DNA of 35,746 bases from Lentisphaerota bacterium (GCA_012520735.1 JAAYNR010000140.1:1-35746); one strand, 5' to 3'. Shown: positions 24,928-34,319, counted from the first letter of the stretch. Notes: generated from the sequence alone by a model not told the origin. Numbers and translations: made by a program.

Positions 24928-24986
24928 GCGCCTTGGAATAAATTTATTTTTTTCATTGGCTTCGCCCCCCTAAAGAAGGAACAATT

Positions 24987-25277
24987 ATGGCCGATTTTGT
25001 CCGTGTACTGCGTAACATTGTAATAGCAGTAGCCGTTATTGTGGCTATATGTGGCTCAGTGTTGATTCTGGCTCCAAGGATACGGGAGTTGCGTGATCGC
25101 GATATGCACAGTAAACAACTTATGAGTAAGATCGACTCCAAACAGCAGGAGATAAAAGAGATCCGCGCCAAACAACAACGTTTACATGCTGACCCATCGT
25201 TTGTGGAACGCGTGGCACGGGAAAATCGACGTATCCGCCCCAGTGAAGTTGTCTTCACTTATGAGCCGGAGCAGTAG
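24987..25277 (+). CDS. FtsB/DivIC family septum-formation initiator
   Basis: A 96-residue bitopic membrane protein. Residues about 8-30 are a single membrane segment (RNIVIAVAVIVAICGSVLIL). Residues 33-70 form a charged coiled coil (RELRDRDMHSKQ to KAKQQRL type heptads), followed by ADPSFVERVARENRRIRPSEVVF, the conserved C-terminal block of FtsB/DivIC proteins. These bind FtsL and FtsQ at the division site and help activate septal peptidoglycan synthesis. An AAGGA site precedes the ATG and a good promoter lies upstream. It is the first gene of a rightward run whose next member is a lipid A acyltransferase. Confidence 0.85.
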   Translation: MADFVRVLRNIVIAVAVIVAICGSVLILAPRIRELRDRDMHSKQLMSKIDSKQQEIKEIRAKQQRLHADPSFVERVARENRRIRPSEVVFTYEPEQ

Positions 25278-25358
25278 CATTACCGCCTCACCACGCCTCC
25301 CTCTGTAATCAACGTGGTCTGGTAATATGGATCGCCGTAAAACTGGTAAATTAACTAA

Positions 25359-26282
25359 ATGTCCCGACTTAAACACCGCCTCGAATATGCTGCCATCAGG
25401 GCTGTGCAGCTATATTTGCTGGCCATGCCGCACCGTTGTGCCCTCTTTAACACCTGGATACTGGCCTGGCTCACCTTTAACCTGATCGGCATCGGACGGG
25501 CTGAAGCGATGCGCCGTATCCGGCAGGTTCTCGGTCAAACCGTCCCCAAATGCCAGGTGCGTCGTATCGCCTGGCTGTCATGGCGCAATATGTGCTTTAA
25601 CATGACCGAAATGGTTCGTGTTACCCGCATCACACCGCAATGGATAAAACACCACACCAGTGGCATGGAAGAGGCTATGACGTTTCTAAAAGACCAGTTG
25701 GCTCAACATGGCGGTGCTATCATCGCTGTAGCCCATATGGGCAACTGGGATCTGGCAGGAGTTGCCTGCCGGCAAGCCGGTATCGACATCTTCTCTATTG
25801 CCGGCAAACAGAAAAACCCCTATGTCAACCGCTGGCTTGATGGTATCCGCGGCCACAGCATGGATGTACTGGAGCGGGGCTCTTCAGCCCTCCGTATCGT
25901 ACTGCGTCGGCTGCAACAGGGCGGTGTCTTTGCCATCCTCCCCGATGTCCGCATGCCTGTCAAAGACCTCGACATAGATTTTCTCGGTGCCCGGGCCAAT
26001 CTCGGCCGCGGTATGGCTCAATTTGCCCGCCGTGCGCAAGTACCGATATTGCCTGTTACCCTCCTACGTCAGGGATGGGCGCAGCACACCGTCATCCTCC
26101 ACGACCCTGTTCTCCACGACCCCACTCTGGAACGTGACGCCGACCTCATCCGAATGACCCAAATTGTTGCCGATCATATCACCGCTGCCGTCATGAAACA
26201 TCCTGAACAGTGGTTTTGGTATAACAGACGCTGGGTTCTGATGCCGTTAAAACCAAAAAAACAGCAACAGCAAACTCCATGA
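25359..26282 (+). CDS. Lipid A biosynthesis acyltransferase (LpxL/HtrB family)
   Basis: A 307-residue member of the LpxL/LpxM lauroyl/myristoyl acyltransferase family, which adds secondary acyl chains to Kdo-lipid A at the inner membrane. The N-terminal hydrophobic segment is around residues 20-45. The catalytic HxxxxD motif is HMGNWD (about 126-131). Later conserved blocks are LPDVRMP, FLGARANLGRGMAQFARR and the C-terminal PEQWFWYNRRW, the usual family ending. The length is normal. The acyl chain and position (LpxL, LpxM or LpxP) cannot be told. No convincing Shine-Dalgarno site precedes the ATG. This gene indicates an outer membrane with lipopolysaccharide. Confidence 0.93.
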   Translation: MSRLKHRLEYAAIRAVQLYLLAMPHRCALFNTWILAWLTFNLIGIGRAEAMRRIRQVLGQTVPKCQVRRIAWLSWRNMCFNMTEMVRVTRITPQWIKHHTSGMEEAMTFLKDQLAQHGGAIIAVAHMGNWDLAGVACRQAGIDIFSIAGKQKNPYVNRWLDGIRGHSMDVLERGSSALRIVLRRLQQGGVFAILPDVRMPVKDLDIDFLGARANLGRGMAQFARRAQVPILPVTLLRQGWAQHTVILHDPVLHDPTLERDADLIRMTQIVADHITAAVMKHPEQWFWYNRRWVLMPLKPKKQQQQTP

Positions 26283-26457
26283 GTTATCGACAACCACACC
26301 TTGCCTTTACTGCCAATGCAACTACCTTTTACCACCCTCGGCTCCACTGTTTCTCTTAACACACTACTATTTGAAGGTTGACTGATACCATATAACAAAT
26401 GTAAGTTAATATGCCAAACGCCATTTTTAAAGTTTGTAGAACATCACAGAGTATATC

Positions 26458-27009
26458 ATGCCACATTTAAACGCTTTTAACTGGTCGCTGATCATTGGTA
26501 TCATAGCTACTGTTATCGGCTTGTCACTACTTGCCGGGGGACAAAAAATAACTCCTCTACTGTTGGCACTACCGCGCCATAAATGGACCGGACGTATTTT
26601 AGCGGTTCTGGCCTGGATCGGTACCGGCTGGGCAATCATGGTGATGCCACTCAGTATGCTGACGCCTTACAAACAATTTGTACCCTACATCATTATCATC
26701 TCTATTCCGCTAAGCTGGTTTTGGCTGGAAGACCTCCTCACCTGTCGTGCCACCGCCGGTCTGCTGATGCTCTTCCCTACACCTCTGCTGCTGTGTCTCC
26801 GCTCGCACCACTCACCCTGGCGTCTGGTTCTGATCTCTTTTGCCTATCTGGCACTAACAGCCGGCATGGTTGTAATGCTCTACCCGTGGCACATGCGACG
26901 GGCTTGCCATGCTCTGGCCAAAAACTCTGTAACCCGTATAGCCACCGGCGCAGCCACAACACTCATCGGCATTTTAATCATAGCCATCGGTCTACTTGCC
27001 TTTCAATAA
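26458..27009 (+). CDS. Multi-pass membrane protein of unknown function
   Basis: A 183-residue hydrophobic protein with five likely membrane segments (about residues 8-27, 46-67, 73-91, 122-143 and 160-181). The loops are short and basic, including RHKWTGR and MRRACHALAKN. I do not recognise a family. It begins 175 bases after the acyltransferase gene and ends 3 bases before the PEGA-like gene, so it is probably co-transcribed with the latter. A TTGACT at 26378 could belong to a promoter but lacks a good -10. Context suggests an envelope role. Confidence 0.75.
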   Translation: MPHLNAFNWSLIIGIIATVIGLSLLAGGQKITPLLLALPRHKWTGRILAVLAWIGTGWAIMVMPLSMLTPYKQFVPYIIIISIPLSWFWLEDLLTCRATAGLLMLFPTPLLLCLRSHHSPWRLVLISFAYLALTAGMVVMLYPWHMRRACHALAKNSVTRIATGAATTLIGILIIAIGLLAFQ

Positions 27010-27012
27010 GTC

Positions 27013-28368
27013 ATGGATAACGTAAAAGATAACACCCCACCCCAAACTCCACCAACAACTCATAAAGGTTTTAACCCCGATCTGTTGGTCAAGCTACCTC
27101 TCTCCCGCGCGACGGAAAAAGGTGACAAAGCCACCTCCACACCTGCTCTCGATTTAATTGCTACTGCCAAAAAGCCTACTGACATACCTGCTACAGATAA
27201 AAACATAACCGTTTTACCACCAACTGAACCCACAGCCACCAAAAAGCCGGAGCTGAAACTAGTCACTATAGAGCCGACCGGCAGAGCAACAACCCGGCCA
27301 AGCACAAAAGTTAAACTCAACGACCTCATCTCCCCCCAGGCTCCCTCCCCTGACTCCCCAGCCTCGGCACTGCCCGACTCTTCAACTCCGCAGCCAGGAT
27401 ATTTTCAGCAGCAGCAACCGATCTATTCCTCGCGTCGCCGATCTTTTAAACTACGCTACCTGTGGCTGTTTGTGCCTCTCTTTGCCGCTACAGCGGCCTA
27501 CTTTCTCTACAAATGGGAACGCCCTGAACGTCCATCCCTGCAACTTACCGCCTCTACTAATCCTGACATGGGCGAAAACCTCCTCCCCGCTCAAGAAAAA
27601 AACACTCACCTCCCCTCTACCTCGTGGACCCGTGGAGCATTACGCCTCCATCTCACAACCTACGATGCCGAAGGTTTGGAGATGCCCCTCACCAACACCT
27701 TTACCATCTCCCTCAACTCTACCCAACCACCATACTCTCTGGTAACAAACGCAACCACCCCATTGTTAATACCTGATCTTACTGTCGGCGACTATGCCCT
27801 CTCAATTATGGGTAAAAATTTTTATGCCTCAAAAACTCAGTATATTAAAATCACACCACGTCAACTCTCCAATGCTACAATAATGATGAAGCCCTTTACC
27901 GGTGAAATAGAACTCGCCTGCCACGGAACCAGTCGTACCTTTGCCGTTTATATCGGAGAGCGTTATCTGGGCACGTCAAAGAACTGCTACGAACTGCCAC
28001 TTTATGTACCACATAAACTAACCCTCAAAGCTCCCGGTTGGCGTGATGCTGAAGTTGAATTAACTCTCTGCGACAATCAAAGCCGACACATTGTGGAGAT
28101 ACCTGTACAACGCATCAAGACCGGCATGTCGATCTCTGTCGACCCGGTGACAGGTCCCGCCCCTACCAGCGGGCTGCTCCGTATAAACGATAGCACCCCG
28201 CAGGTTCGTATCAACCTTCCGTTGCAGCGTGATTCACTCACTTACTCCGGTGAGATCACCCTTAACCTCACTATCGACGGCTTTAAAGTGATTGATAACG
28301 ATAAAACCATCACCCTTGTCGATGGCCAGACTACCAGTGTTGTCTTCCGTGTCGCCCCCACTAAATAA
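27013..28368 (+). CDS. Single-pass membrane protein with PEGA-like periplasmic domains
   Basis: A 451-residue protein in three parts. Residues 1-145 are a disordered, Thr/Pro/Lys-rich cytoplasmic arm. Residues 148-166 are a membrane segment flanked by RRRSFKLR on the inside. The C-terminal 270 residues are beta-rich and contain PEGA-like units: the region FAVYIGERYLGTSKN to LTLKAPGWRDAEVEL (about 315-355) has the expected strand pattern, although the literal PEGA tetrapeptide is absent. PEGA domains are linked to surface-layer or cell-wall association. It starts 3 bases after the membrane protein and is followed 43 bases later by a DUF1573 gene. The function is unknown; the assignment is by pattern only. 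Confidence 0.75.
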   Translation: MDNVKDNTPPQTPPTTHKGFNPDLLVKLPLSRATEKGDKATSTPALDLIATAKKPTDIPATDKNITVLPPTEPTATKKPELKLVTIEPTGRATTRPSTKVKLNDLISPQAPSPDSPASALPDSSTPQPGYFQQQQPIYSSRRRSFKLRYLWLFVPLFAATAAYFLYKWERPERPSLQLTASTNPDMGENLLPAQEKNTHLPSTSWTRGALRLHLTTYDAEGLEMPLTNTFTISLNSTQPPYSLVTNATTPLLIPDLTVGDYALSIMGKNFYASKTQYIKITPRQLSNATIMMKPFTGEIELACHGTSRTFAVYIGERYLGTSKNCYELPLYVPHKLTLKAPGWRDAEVELTLCDNQSRHIVEIPVQRIKTGMSISVDPVTGPAPTSGLLRINDSTPQVRINLPLQRDSLTYSGEITLNLTIDGFKVIDNDKTITLVDGQTTSVVFRVAPTK

Positions 28369-28411
28369 GCGTTAGCATACCGCACGATTTTCCTGTAAAA
28401 TTGGTAATATC

Positions 28412-29428
28412 ATGAAAACACTCAAACTCACAAACACTACTCTATCGGCTACCCTCTCTATATGGATCGCTATCTCCGCCTTTGCCAGCGAGGCCACTCC
28501 ACCCCAACCAAAGCTACTGATATCACCTGTAACACAACTGGAGATCGGCGACATCCGCGCCAATGTAATAACAAACCTCTACTTTGAGATCGCCAACAAA
28601 GGAACAGCCCCCCTGGTAATCGATCGCCTCACCCCAACTTGTCCCTGTATTGTCGGCTCTATCGAGACACCCACCATTGTCCCGGGTGGAAAAACCACTA
28701 TCACACTGGCACTCGATGCTTCGAAAGTCAATGGAAAGTTTACCAGAGGGTTATGGGTTCACTCTAATGACCCCGAAACTGAACAAATTGCTATCATGCT
28801 CAGCGGCAACTCCATACAATCGTTTTTTGGTTTGCCGCCCCATGTTGTAACACTGGCCACATCCTCAGCCGGCACTCCGCTTACCAATGTTTTTACCCTT
28901 GTAGCCGCCGAAGCTGACCTTTTCATCGGCACGCCTAAAGTCGAAACCATAGGTGACCTCACTGTTAACCTCTCCATAGTCACCAATAAAACTGCCAAAA
29001 CCAGCTACACTGTGACTGCTGTTTTTGTCCCTAAAACCGACGATCGCCACAACGCTACCATTGAAATACCTGTGATCAGTAGCTACAACTATAGTCCGCT
29101 GGTGGTATACTATCGCGTTGTGGCAGGTGCCAGCCTCAATGCTGTACCACGCCGGGTTGTAATTCCCGCAAACAGCAAAAACCACGATTTCAAATTTACC
29201 ATACGCTCTAAGAGCAACACTATCGATCCTGCACAAATTACCTGGGAGCCTCAAATCAATGGCATCACAATCACCATGACACCCATAACACGCGGCAAAG
29301 GTGTTACAGTTAGCGGCACTATCACAGAGAACGCACTACATGAACTGCTGCAAACCGCAGAGAAGGCACTCCTGTTTGCATGTCCCGGTTATAAACCGGC
29401 TACGGTCACTTTCGAGGCCGAACAATAG
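28412..29428 (+). CDS. Exported DUF1573-domain protein
   Basis: A 338-residue protein with a signal peptide (residues 1-25, ending ISAFASEA). A DUF1573 domain covers about residues 30-140: the strands EIGDIRANVITNLYFEIANKG, the conserved cysteine motif TPTCPCIVG, VPGGKTTITLALDAS and LWVHSNDPE are typical. DUF1573 is an ASH/Ig-like beta sandwich common in Bacteroidetes and PVC bacteria, of unknown function. The rest (about 140-338) looks like one or two further Ig-like beta domains. Its last 23 bases overlap the end of the convergent HEAT-repeat gene. It ends the plus-strand envelope run. Confidence 0.85.
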   Translation: MKTLKLTNTTLSATLSIWIAISAFASEATPPQPKLLISPVTQLEIGDIRANVITNLYFEIANKGTAPLVIDRLTPTCPCIVGSIETPTIVPGGKTTITLALDASKVNGKFTRGLWVHSNDPETEQIAIMLSGNSIQSFFGLPPHVVTLATSSAGTPLTNVFTLVAAEADLFIGTPKVETIGDLTVNLSIVTNKTAKTSYTVTAVFVPKTDDRHNATIEIPVISSYNYSPLVVYYRVVAGASLNAVPRRVVIPANSKNHDFKFTIRSKSNTIDPAQITWEPQINGITITMTPITRGKGVTVSGTITENALHELLQTAEKALLFACPGYKPATVTFEAEQ

Positions 29429-30260
29429 CAGTTGGCAGCTCAGTGATTGGTTCAGCCGGTGTGATGTCCTCAGCCGCCTCCTCTTCAAGCTCAATCTGAT
29501 AAGCCAATGCTTGTAATAATGAATCTGCCTTGGTTGTAGGTGTCTCGTCTGATGCCACTATAGAGTCAATCGCCTCAATCAGCAAATCTACACACTCCTG
29601 ATCCTCAACCCTCTTCAACATCTCAATCAATTTAGGCAAAGCCACCACTTCTTCAAGCATATCCAACTCAATAATCAAGTCATCTAAAAACTCCAGAGTG
29701 ATATCATCGCCAAATATCTCCGCCGCAGCGTCGAGCATCTCCGCCTTATCAAACTCATTCTCAACCTCAGCAAGGGTGCCCCGCCAAAAGTCCTGCACCT
29801 CTTCAGCAACCTCCGGATCAGGATCAACCAACATCTTTGTCAGTAATGGCAGAGCCGGCAAACCCACCCAATCTAAGGCAAAGGCTACCCTGCTGCGAAC
29901 TTCCGGCTCAGGATGACGATACAACCTCTCTGCCTCTCTTAAAATACCGCTCCTATTATCGTCGTCCAACATCTCCTCCAGATCTCTGGTTATAGCGCCA
30001 ATCTTCTCTTCATCAATCAAGTCACGCTCATCGATCTCTACCTCTACATGACCCGGAGAACTTACCAACTTTTTGTCTGATGTCAGCTTGGCAGCCTCAC
30101 TGCGCCCAACATTTTTGTCAGTTGGTTTAGGCGATGCCACTACCGCCAACGGATCGCTATTTGTGCTGTCACTACCGTTGCGCTCTCCACGCATCACCAT
30201 CACCGCTACCACCGCTACCACCGCAACGGCCAAAACTGCAAAAATTATCTTATTGTTCAT
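29406..30260 (-). CDS. Membrane-anchored HEAT-repeat protein
   Basis: A 284-residue protein. An N-terminal anchor (residues 4-23, rich in Ala/Val) is followed by a short linker, then alpha-helical repeats rich in Asp/Glu/Leu of HEAT type, such as YRHPEPEVRSRVAFALDWVG then LPLLTKMLVDPDPEVAEEV. The protein is strongly acidic. It is probably a periplasmic or membrane-tethered scaffold; the partner is unknown. A GAACAGG stretch abuts the ATG. The gene lies 88 bases after the TPR membrane protein in the same direction. Its 3' end overlaps the convergent DUF1573 gene by 23 bases. Confidence 0.82.
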   Translation of the reverse strand: MNNKIIFAVLAVAVVAVVAVMVMRGERNGSDSTNSDPLAVVASPKPTDKNVGRSEAAKLTSDKKLVSSPGHVEVEIDERDLIDEEKIGAITRDLEEMLDDDNRSGILREAERLYRHPEPEVRSRVAFALDWVGLPALPLLTKMLVDPDPEVAEEVQDFWRGTLAEVENEFDKAEMLDAAAEIFGDDITLEFLDDLIIELDMLEEVVALPKLIEMLKRVEDQECVDLLIEAIDSIVASDETPTTKADSLLQALAYQIELEEEAAEDITPAEPITELPTAIVRPRK

Positions 30261-30348
30261 CCTGTTCTCTCTCTTTAAACTCCCACTTACTTCTGTAAAA
30301 GCAACCTATCTTTGCATAAATCAGGCTGTGTTGACAAGAGTTCTCCTT

Positions 30349-32559
30349 TTAAAAGTACGGTTCCGGTGCCAAAACCTCGCTAACTGTATCCATTAACAAT
30401 GCATCCCGTTGCCGCCGCTGCATTATATTGAGGCGTTCGCTAAATCCCTCCAGTACACCCAGCTTTTCCCGACATGCCGCCGTCATACCAAGACTGTTAA
30501 GCATCTCCGCATGGTATAACACCAGCTCCGGGGTTAAAAGTTTTGCCGGAACCGCATCAAGTGTAGCTAAGGCCTTCTCAATATTGCCGCTCTTCTTGTA
30601 GGCCATTGCTAAAAACAGAAACGTATCGCCGCTCGCGTCATCAAGACTGATCGCAAATTTCAACGGCTCCATAGCCGATTCCGCATCGCCAATACGCAAT
30701 GTCGCCTCACCCAGCACTGTCAGCAGCATCGCATTAGTATCACTCAACAACACTTGCTGCAAGTGCCCTACCGCTAACCGTGGTGCCCCGCGTTTTATCA
30801 CAGCTCGCGCCAGCATCTCATTGGCAAAATTATCATCCGGCAGAATTTTACGTATTGTTTGAGCATCACGCTCCACCAGATTCCAATCCTGACTTTTTAA
30901 GTCTGTCTCCAAGAGCCAGCGGGCTATATCAGCCTGCTCTGGCAGATCTCGTTGCAGCAAACGTAAAAAGAAGATACGTGCCGACTCCAAACTGCGCCCG
31001 CCGCGTGCCATTAATATTCTGGCTCGTAATAGCTCCATTTTATCACGTTCAATTGGTGGCCGCACCCGCGACAATCTCGGCATCACCACCTGCTCCAGCT
31101 CGTCCAGCATCCCTTTATCCAACATCTCCAAGGCGAGCTTTAACAAGGCAACCACATCAGCATCTGCCGGCACTTCAAACTCACCTTTTCCCAAAGGCCC
31201 GAGTTGATCATGCTCTGTTTCAGTCTGTGCCTGCAAAGCCTGCGGGTCAATATGACACCAATTTTGCCATGGCAGCCAAACCAGCACCACCACCGTAGTG
31301 ACAACCCCCAAGACACCAACCGACCGCCAAAAAAACCAATGCCACATCTCAATGCTTCCGATATCCTGCATTGCCGCTTCGGTCGACATCCCCGCCCGTG
31401 GTGAAGTCACTTTAGACAGCAACCACCAGCGGCACGCCAGAAACCCACTGGCAAATACCACCATTAACGATGTAATAATAGAGATCTCGCCCGCACCACG
31501 CCACACCCACCACGGAGTATAAGGAAAGTTGAATAAAACAAGTGCCAGAGAGATGCTCCCCAGTGCCATACACGCCATATAGTTAACACGTATTTTTGAC
31601 TGTGCACTCAAAGACAAACTCAAAGCAATCACAAAGGGAATACCGGCCCAGAGTAGGGTCCACATCCAGTAAGGTGAGGTCGGGACACTTAAAAGAGCCT
31701 TATAGTGACCATTAATTAACAGCCGCACAACCTGAGTTATCGGTATAGCTACCTCACGTGACTCACTCAACAAAAACGAAGCCATACCAAGTTGCAACAT
31801 GAATGCGCCGCAAATGCTCCCCACCGCTATCAGGAAAAACGTCTGCACATCAAGATCGTTTTGCAAAACGGTACGCATATAAAAGACAGTCAGCACAACC
31901 CCCACTGCGATAAACAGCGGACTCTCCGCCAGTCCTACCCCCCCAACGGCACTCGCAAAGAAAGCGCCCAGCTTACTGGGACGCAAACAGAAAGAACTGG
32001 TTGTCCATACTGCCAGTAAAACCAGCAGAATATCAAACGATGCCGGACCGGCACGGGTAGCGATTACCCACAGTGGTGCAAAAAATGCAAACACCATACC
32101 GGCCGCAATTGTCCCAAATACTAACCCACGCCTCTCACTACGACTAAACTCATCGGTAAGGATATTTACCACATCGTGCGCTTTAGCAATCTTCTGCTGT
32201 GGCACCCCCTCCGGTTCATCATCCCTTATTAAAAATAGCGTCGCCACATTAATGCCACTCATCGAGCACGCCAGTAACCGATAAAACACCACCACCACAC
32301 CACTCAAGGCCGCACCGGCATAAATAGCACTCAGTGCGTTAAGTGTTATCTCGGGAGAAAACACCCCCGTTGAAACTGCTATACGAGCACTCAGCAACCA
32401 CATCTGATGCAACGCCATAGTACGCGGATCCAGCCCCAGCACCTGCCACCCCATCTCGGCAGACTGTCCGGCAGCAACCACATCAGCAATGCAAAAACAA
32501 CACAGCACTGCCGTGTAAACTAACCCTGCTATAACCGCCAGCCAGCGTAACGATTTCAT
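30349..32559 (-). CDS. Multi-pass membrane protein with C-terminal TPR domain
   Basis: A 736-residue protein. About the first 430 residues hold ten or more membrane segments, arranged like the glycosyltransferase-C (DUF2723 / protein O-mannosyltransferase-like) fold, but I see no decisive motif. The last 280 residues are soluble TPR-like helices (for example LEMLDKGMLDELEQ, ARAVIKRGAPRLAVGHLQQV, AMAYKKSGNIEKALATLDAV). Such membrane-plus-TPR proteins occur in PVC and Bacteroidetes bacteria and may glycosylate or assemble exported proteins. It begins 2 bases after the nadB stop, with the ribosome site inside the nadB end, so it depends on nadB translation. Function uncertain. Confidence 0.8.
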   Translation of the reverse strand: MKSLRWLAVIAGLVYTAVLCCFCIADVVAAGQSAEMGWQVLGLDPRTMALHQMWLLSARIAVSTGVFSPEITLNALSAIYAGAALSGVVVVFYRLLACSMSGINVATLFLIRDDEPEGVPQQKIAKAHDVVNILTDEFSRSERRGLVFGTIAAGMVFAFFAPLWVIATRAGPASFDILLVLLAVWTTSSFCLRPSKLGAFFASAVGGVGLAESPLFIAVGVVLTVFYMRTVLQNDLDVQTFFLIAVGSICGAFMLQLGMASFLLSESREVAIPITQVVRLLINGHYKALLSVPTSPYWMWTLLWAGIPFVIALSLSLSAQSKIRVNYMACMALGSISLALVLFNFPYTPWWVWRGAGEISIITSLMVVFASGFLACRWWLLSKVTSPRAGMSTEAAMQDIGSIEMWHWFFWRSVGVLGVVTTVVVLVWLPWQNWCHIDPQALQAQTETEHDQLGPLGKGEFEVPADADVVALLKLALEMLDKGMLDELEQVVMPRLSRVRPPIERDKMELLRARILMARGGRSLESARIFFLRLLQRDLPEQADIARWLLETDLKSQDWNLVERDAQTIRKILPDDNFANEMLARAVIKRGAPRLAVGHLQQVLLSDTNAMLLTVLGEATLRIGDAESAMEPLKFAISLDDASGDTFLFLAMAYKKSGNIEKALATLDAVPAKLLTPELVLYHAEMLNSLGMTAACREKLGVLEGFSERLNIMQRRQRDALLMDTVSEVLAPEPYF

Positions 32560-32561
32560 CT

Positions 32562-34211
32562 TCAGACCTGCTCCCCATTAACTACTTCTAACGCAAAGTG
32601 CGCCCCGGCCGACGGTGTGCCGATTCTCCGTCCGGCAATTATCGTCGGCCCCGCCACCTCACTACGCTCCGGATAATCAAGCGTGTAGTGCAAACCTCTG
32701 CTCTCTTTACGATGTGCCGCACTGCGGATAATTAATGCTGCCACATCGGCAATATTACGCAACTCCAAAATATCTGTCGTCACCAGATAATCAAAGTAAT
32801 ACTGACGGATCTCGCGGCGTATGTTCGCCACACGCCGCAAAGCCCGTTCTAGCCGTTTGCCACTCCGCACAATCCCTACATAGTCCCACATACAGGTGCG
32901 CACCTCATTCCAGTTATGCGCTACTACCACCTGCTCATCACTCTCCACCGCATTACCATAATGCCACGGCGGTATTGCTGCCGTAACTGCTGGCATACTA
33001 CTGCTTAGAGCAAAATCAGACGCCGCTTTGGCACACACCAACGCCTCCAGCAGTGAATTACTGGCCAGCCTGTTAGCTCCGTGTAAACCTGTATTAGCAC
33101 ACTCGCCTATAGCCAGTAACCCCGGCAAAGTAGTCTCCCCCTCTACTGTCGCTTTGATCCCTCCACAGCAATAGTGAGCCGCCGGCACTACCGGCACCAG
33201 ATCACGTGACATATCAATACCAAAACTTAACGTTGTCGCAAAAATATTAGGAAACCGCTGCTCTAGATATTCACGTGATTTATGCCTGATATCGAGGCAA
33301 CAGTAGGGTGAAGCTGTCCGTTTCATCTCTGCATCAATAGCCCTGGCCACAATGTCACGCGGTGCCAGCGCCCCACGTTTATCGTATTTCTCCATAAACG
33401 GCTTGCCATTGCGATCAACCAGCTCTGCCCCCTCTCCCCGCACAGCTTCACTGATAAGAAAACTCTTAGCTTTAGGGTGATAGAGGCAAGTCGGATGGAA
33501 CTGAATAAACTCCATATTGGCTATATCAGCACCCGCCCGCCACGCAATCGCAATACCATCACCTGTAGCTATATCAGGATTACTGGTATAAAGATAGACC
33601 TTGCCACAACCCCCAGTAGCCATTATTGTCCAGGCCGAACGTACCGCACCGATGCATCCCGTTTCTGAATCGAGTACATAAGCACCGATGCAACGGTTTT
33701 CACCCGGCAAACCCAGCCACCGTGTCGTCACCAGATCAATCACCATCGCGTGTTCGCGCAGTGTAATATTGGGATTCTCCTGTACCCTCTCCAGCAACAC
33801 ACTCTCAATCCGTCGCCCTGTTATATCACCGGCATGGAGAACCCGCCGCTGCGAATGCCCACCTTCACGCCCCAGATCATACCCACTGGCATTATCGGTG
33901 CTGCCACTGAAATTTACCCCCAAACGTTCCAACTCAGCTATCCGTTCCGGGCCCTCTCTGATAATACGCTCCACTACCGCCTCATCACATAACCCTGCAC
34001 CGGCATCAAGTGTATCTGCCACATGCTCAGCAAAAGTGTCATCCGGATCAACCACACAGGCAATCCCCCCCTGAGCAAAATTACTGCTGCTGTCTGCCGA
34101 CAATTTCTTTGTAACCAGCAACACACGCCCATGAGATGCCAGATGCAAAGCCGTGCTCAAGCCGGCAATACCACTGCCAACTATCAAAAAATCAAATGTC
34201 TCTACATGCAT
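32562..34211 (-). CDS. nadB: L-aspartate oxidase
   Basis: NadB, the FAD enzyme that oxidises L-aspartate to iminoaspartate, the first step of NAD synthesis in bacteria. It is 549 residues long, normal for the family. The N-terminal FAD motif is LIVGSGIAGLSTALHLA (about 9-25), then SSSNFAQGGIACV, RVLHAGDITGR, MEFIQFHPTCLYHP, and HYCCGGIKATVEGETTLPGLLAIGE near 350. HGANRLASNSLLEALV favours NadB over SdhA/FrdA. The C-terminal helical domain is present. A strong promoter lies just upstream. nadA and nadC are not in the window. Confidence 0.96.
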   Translation of the reverse strand: MHVETFDFLIVGSGIAGLSTALHLASHGRVLLVTKKLSADSSSNFAQGGIACVVDPDDTFAEHVADTLDAGAGLCDEAVVERIIREGPERIAELERLGVNFSGSTDNASGYDLGREGGHSQRRVLHAGDITGRRIESVLLERVQENPNITLREHAMVIDLVTTRWLGLPGENRCIGAYVLDSETGCIGAVRSAWTIMATGGCGKVYLYTSNPDIATGDGIAIAWRAGADIANMEFIQFHPTCLYHPKAKSFLISEAVRGEGAELVDRNGKPFMEKYDKRGALAPRDIVARAIDAEMKRTASPYCCLDIRHKSREYLEQRFPNIFATTLSFGIDMSRDLVPVVPAAHYCCGGIKATVEGETTLPGLLAIGECANTGLHGANRLASNSLLEALVCAKAASDFALSSSMPAVTAAIPPWHYGNAVESDEQVVVAHNWNEVRTCMWDYVGIVRSGKRLERALRRVANIRREIRQYYFDYLVTTDILELRNIADVAALIIRSAAHRKESRGLHYTLDYPERSEVAGPTIIAGRRIGTPSAGAHFALEVVNGEQV

Positions 34212-34271
34212 ATTAACCCTGAAATCAAAAAAACTTCACAATCAGTTTTATCCGCCAATTAATCACTTTTA

Positions 34272-34301
34272 ACTATAAGTCAACCAGCCTCGCTCTGTCA
34301 A
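34272..34301 (-). promoter_or_regulatory. Sigma-70 promoter of nadB
   Basis: On the minus strand TTGACA (34301-34296) and TATAGT (34277-34272) are separated by 18 bases. Matches are 6/6 and 5/6. Transcription would start about 54 bases before the nadB ATG, just after the glycosyltransferase gene ends, so nadB need not rely on read-through. Confidence 0.75.
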
Positions 34302-34319
34302 TAACACCCAACCACCAAA

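Larger units (their letters stand above)
24444..24986. other. 543-base intergenic region between divergent genes
   Basis: No gene is supported here. It holds a long candidate leader for the RRM gene (24444 to about 24735), including a hairpin at 24506-24552 with nine paired bases and one bulge. A perfect TATAAT (24744-24739, minus) lies 296 bases upstream of the RRM start. The promoter of the ftsB-like gene lies near the right end. The stretch 24780-24890 shows nothing I can assign. Confidence 0.6.

Noticed and set aside
25296-25324. ACCACG/CGTGGT pairing between the ftsB-like and acyltransferase genes
   Set aside because: Only six pairs with a 17-base loop and no T-run; not enough to call a terminator.
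30202-30228. Short tandem repeat of a nine-base unit in the HEAT-protein anchor
   Set aside because: Only two exact units plus one partial; it encodes Ala/Val of the membrane anchor and is explained by amino-acid composition.
30303-30353. A 16-codon frame starting at a TTG behind TTTTAAAAGGAG after the TPR gene
   Set aside because: Too short, no conservation can be judged, and the AAGGAG may be chance after the stop codon.
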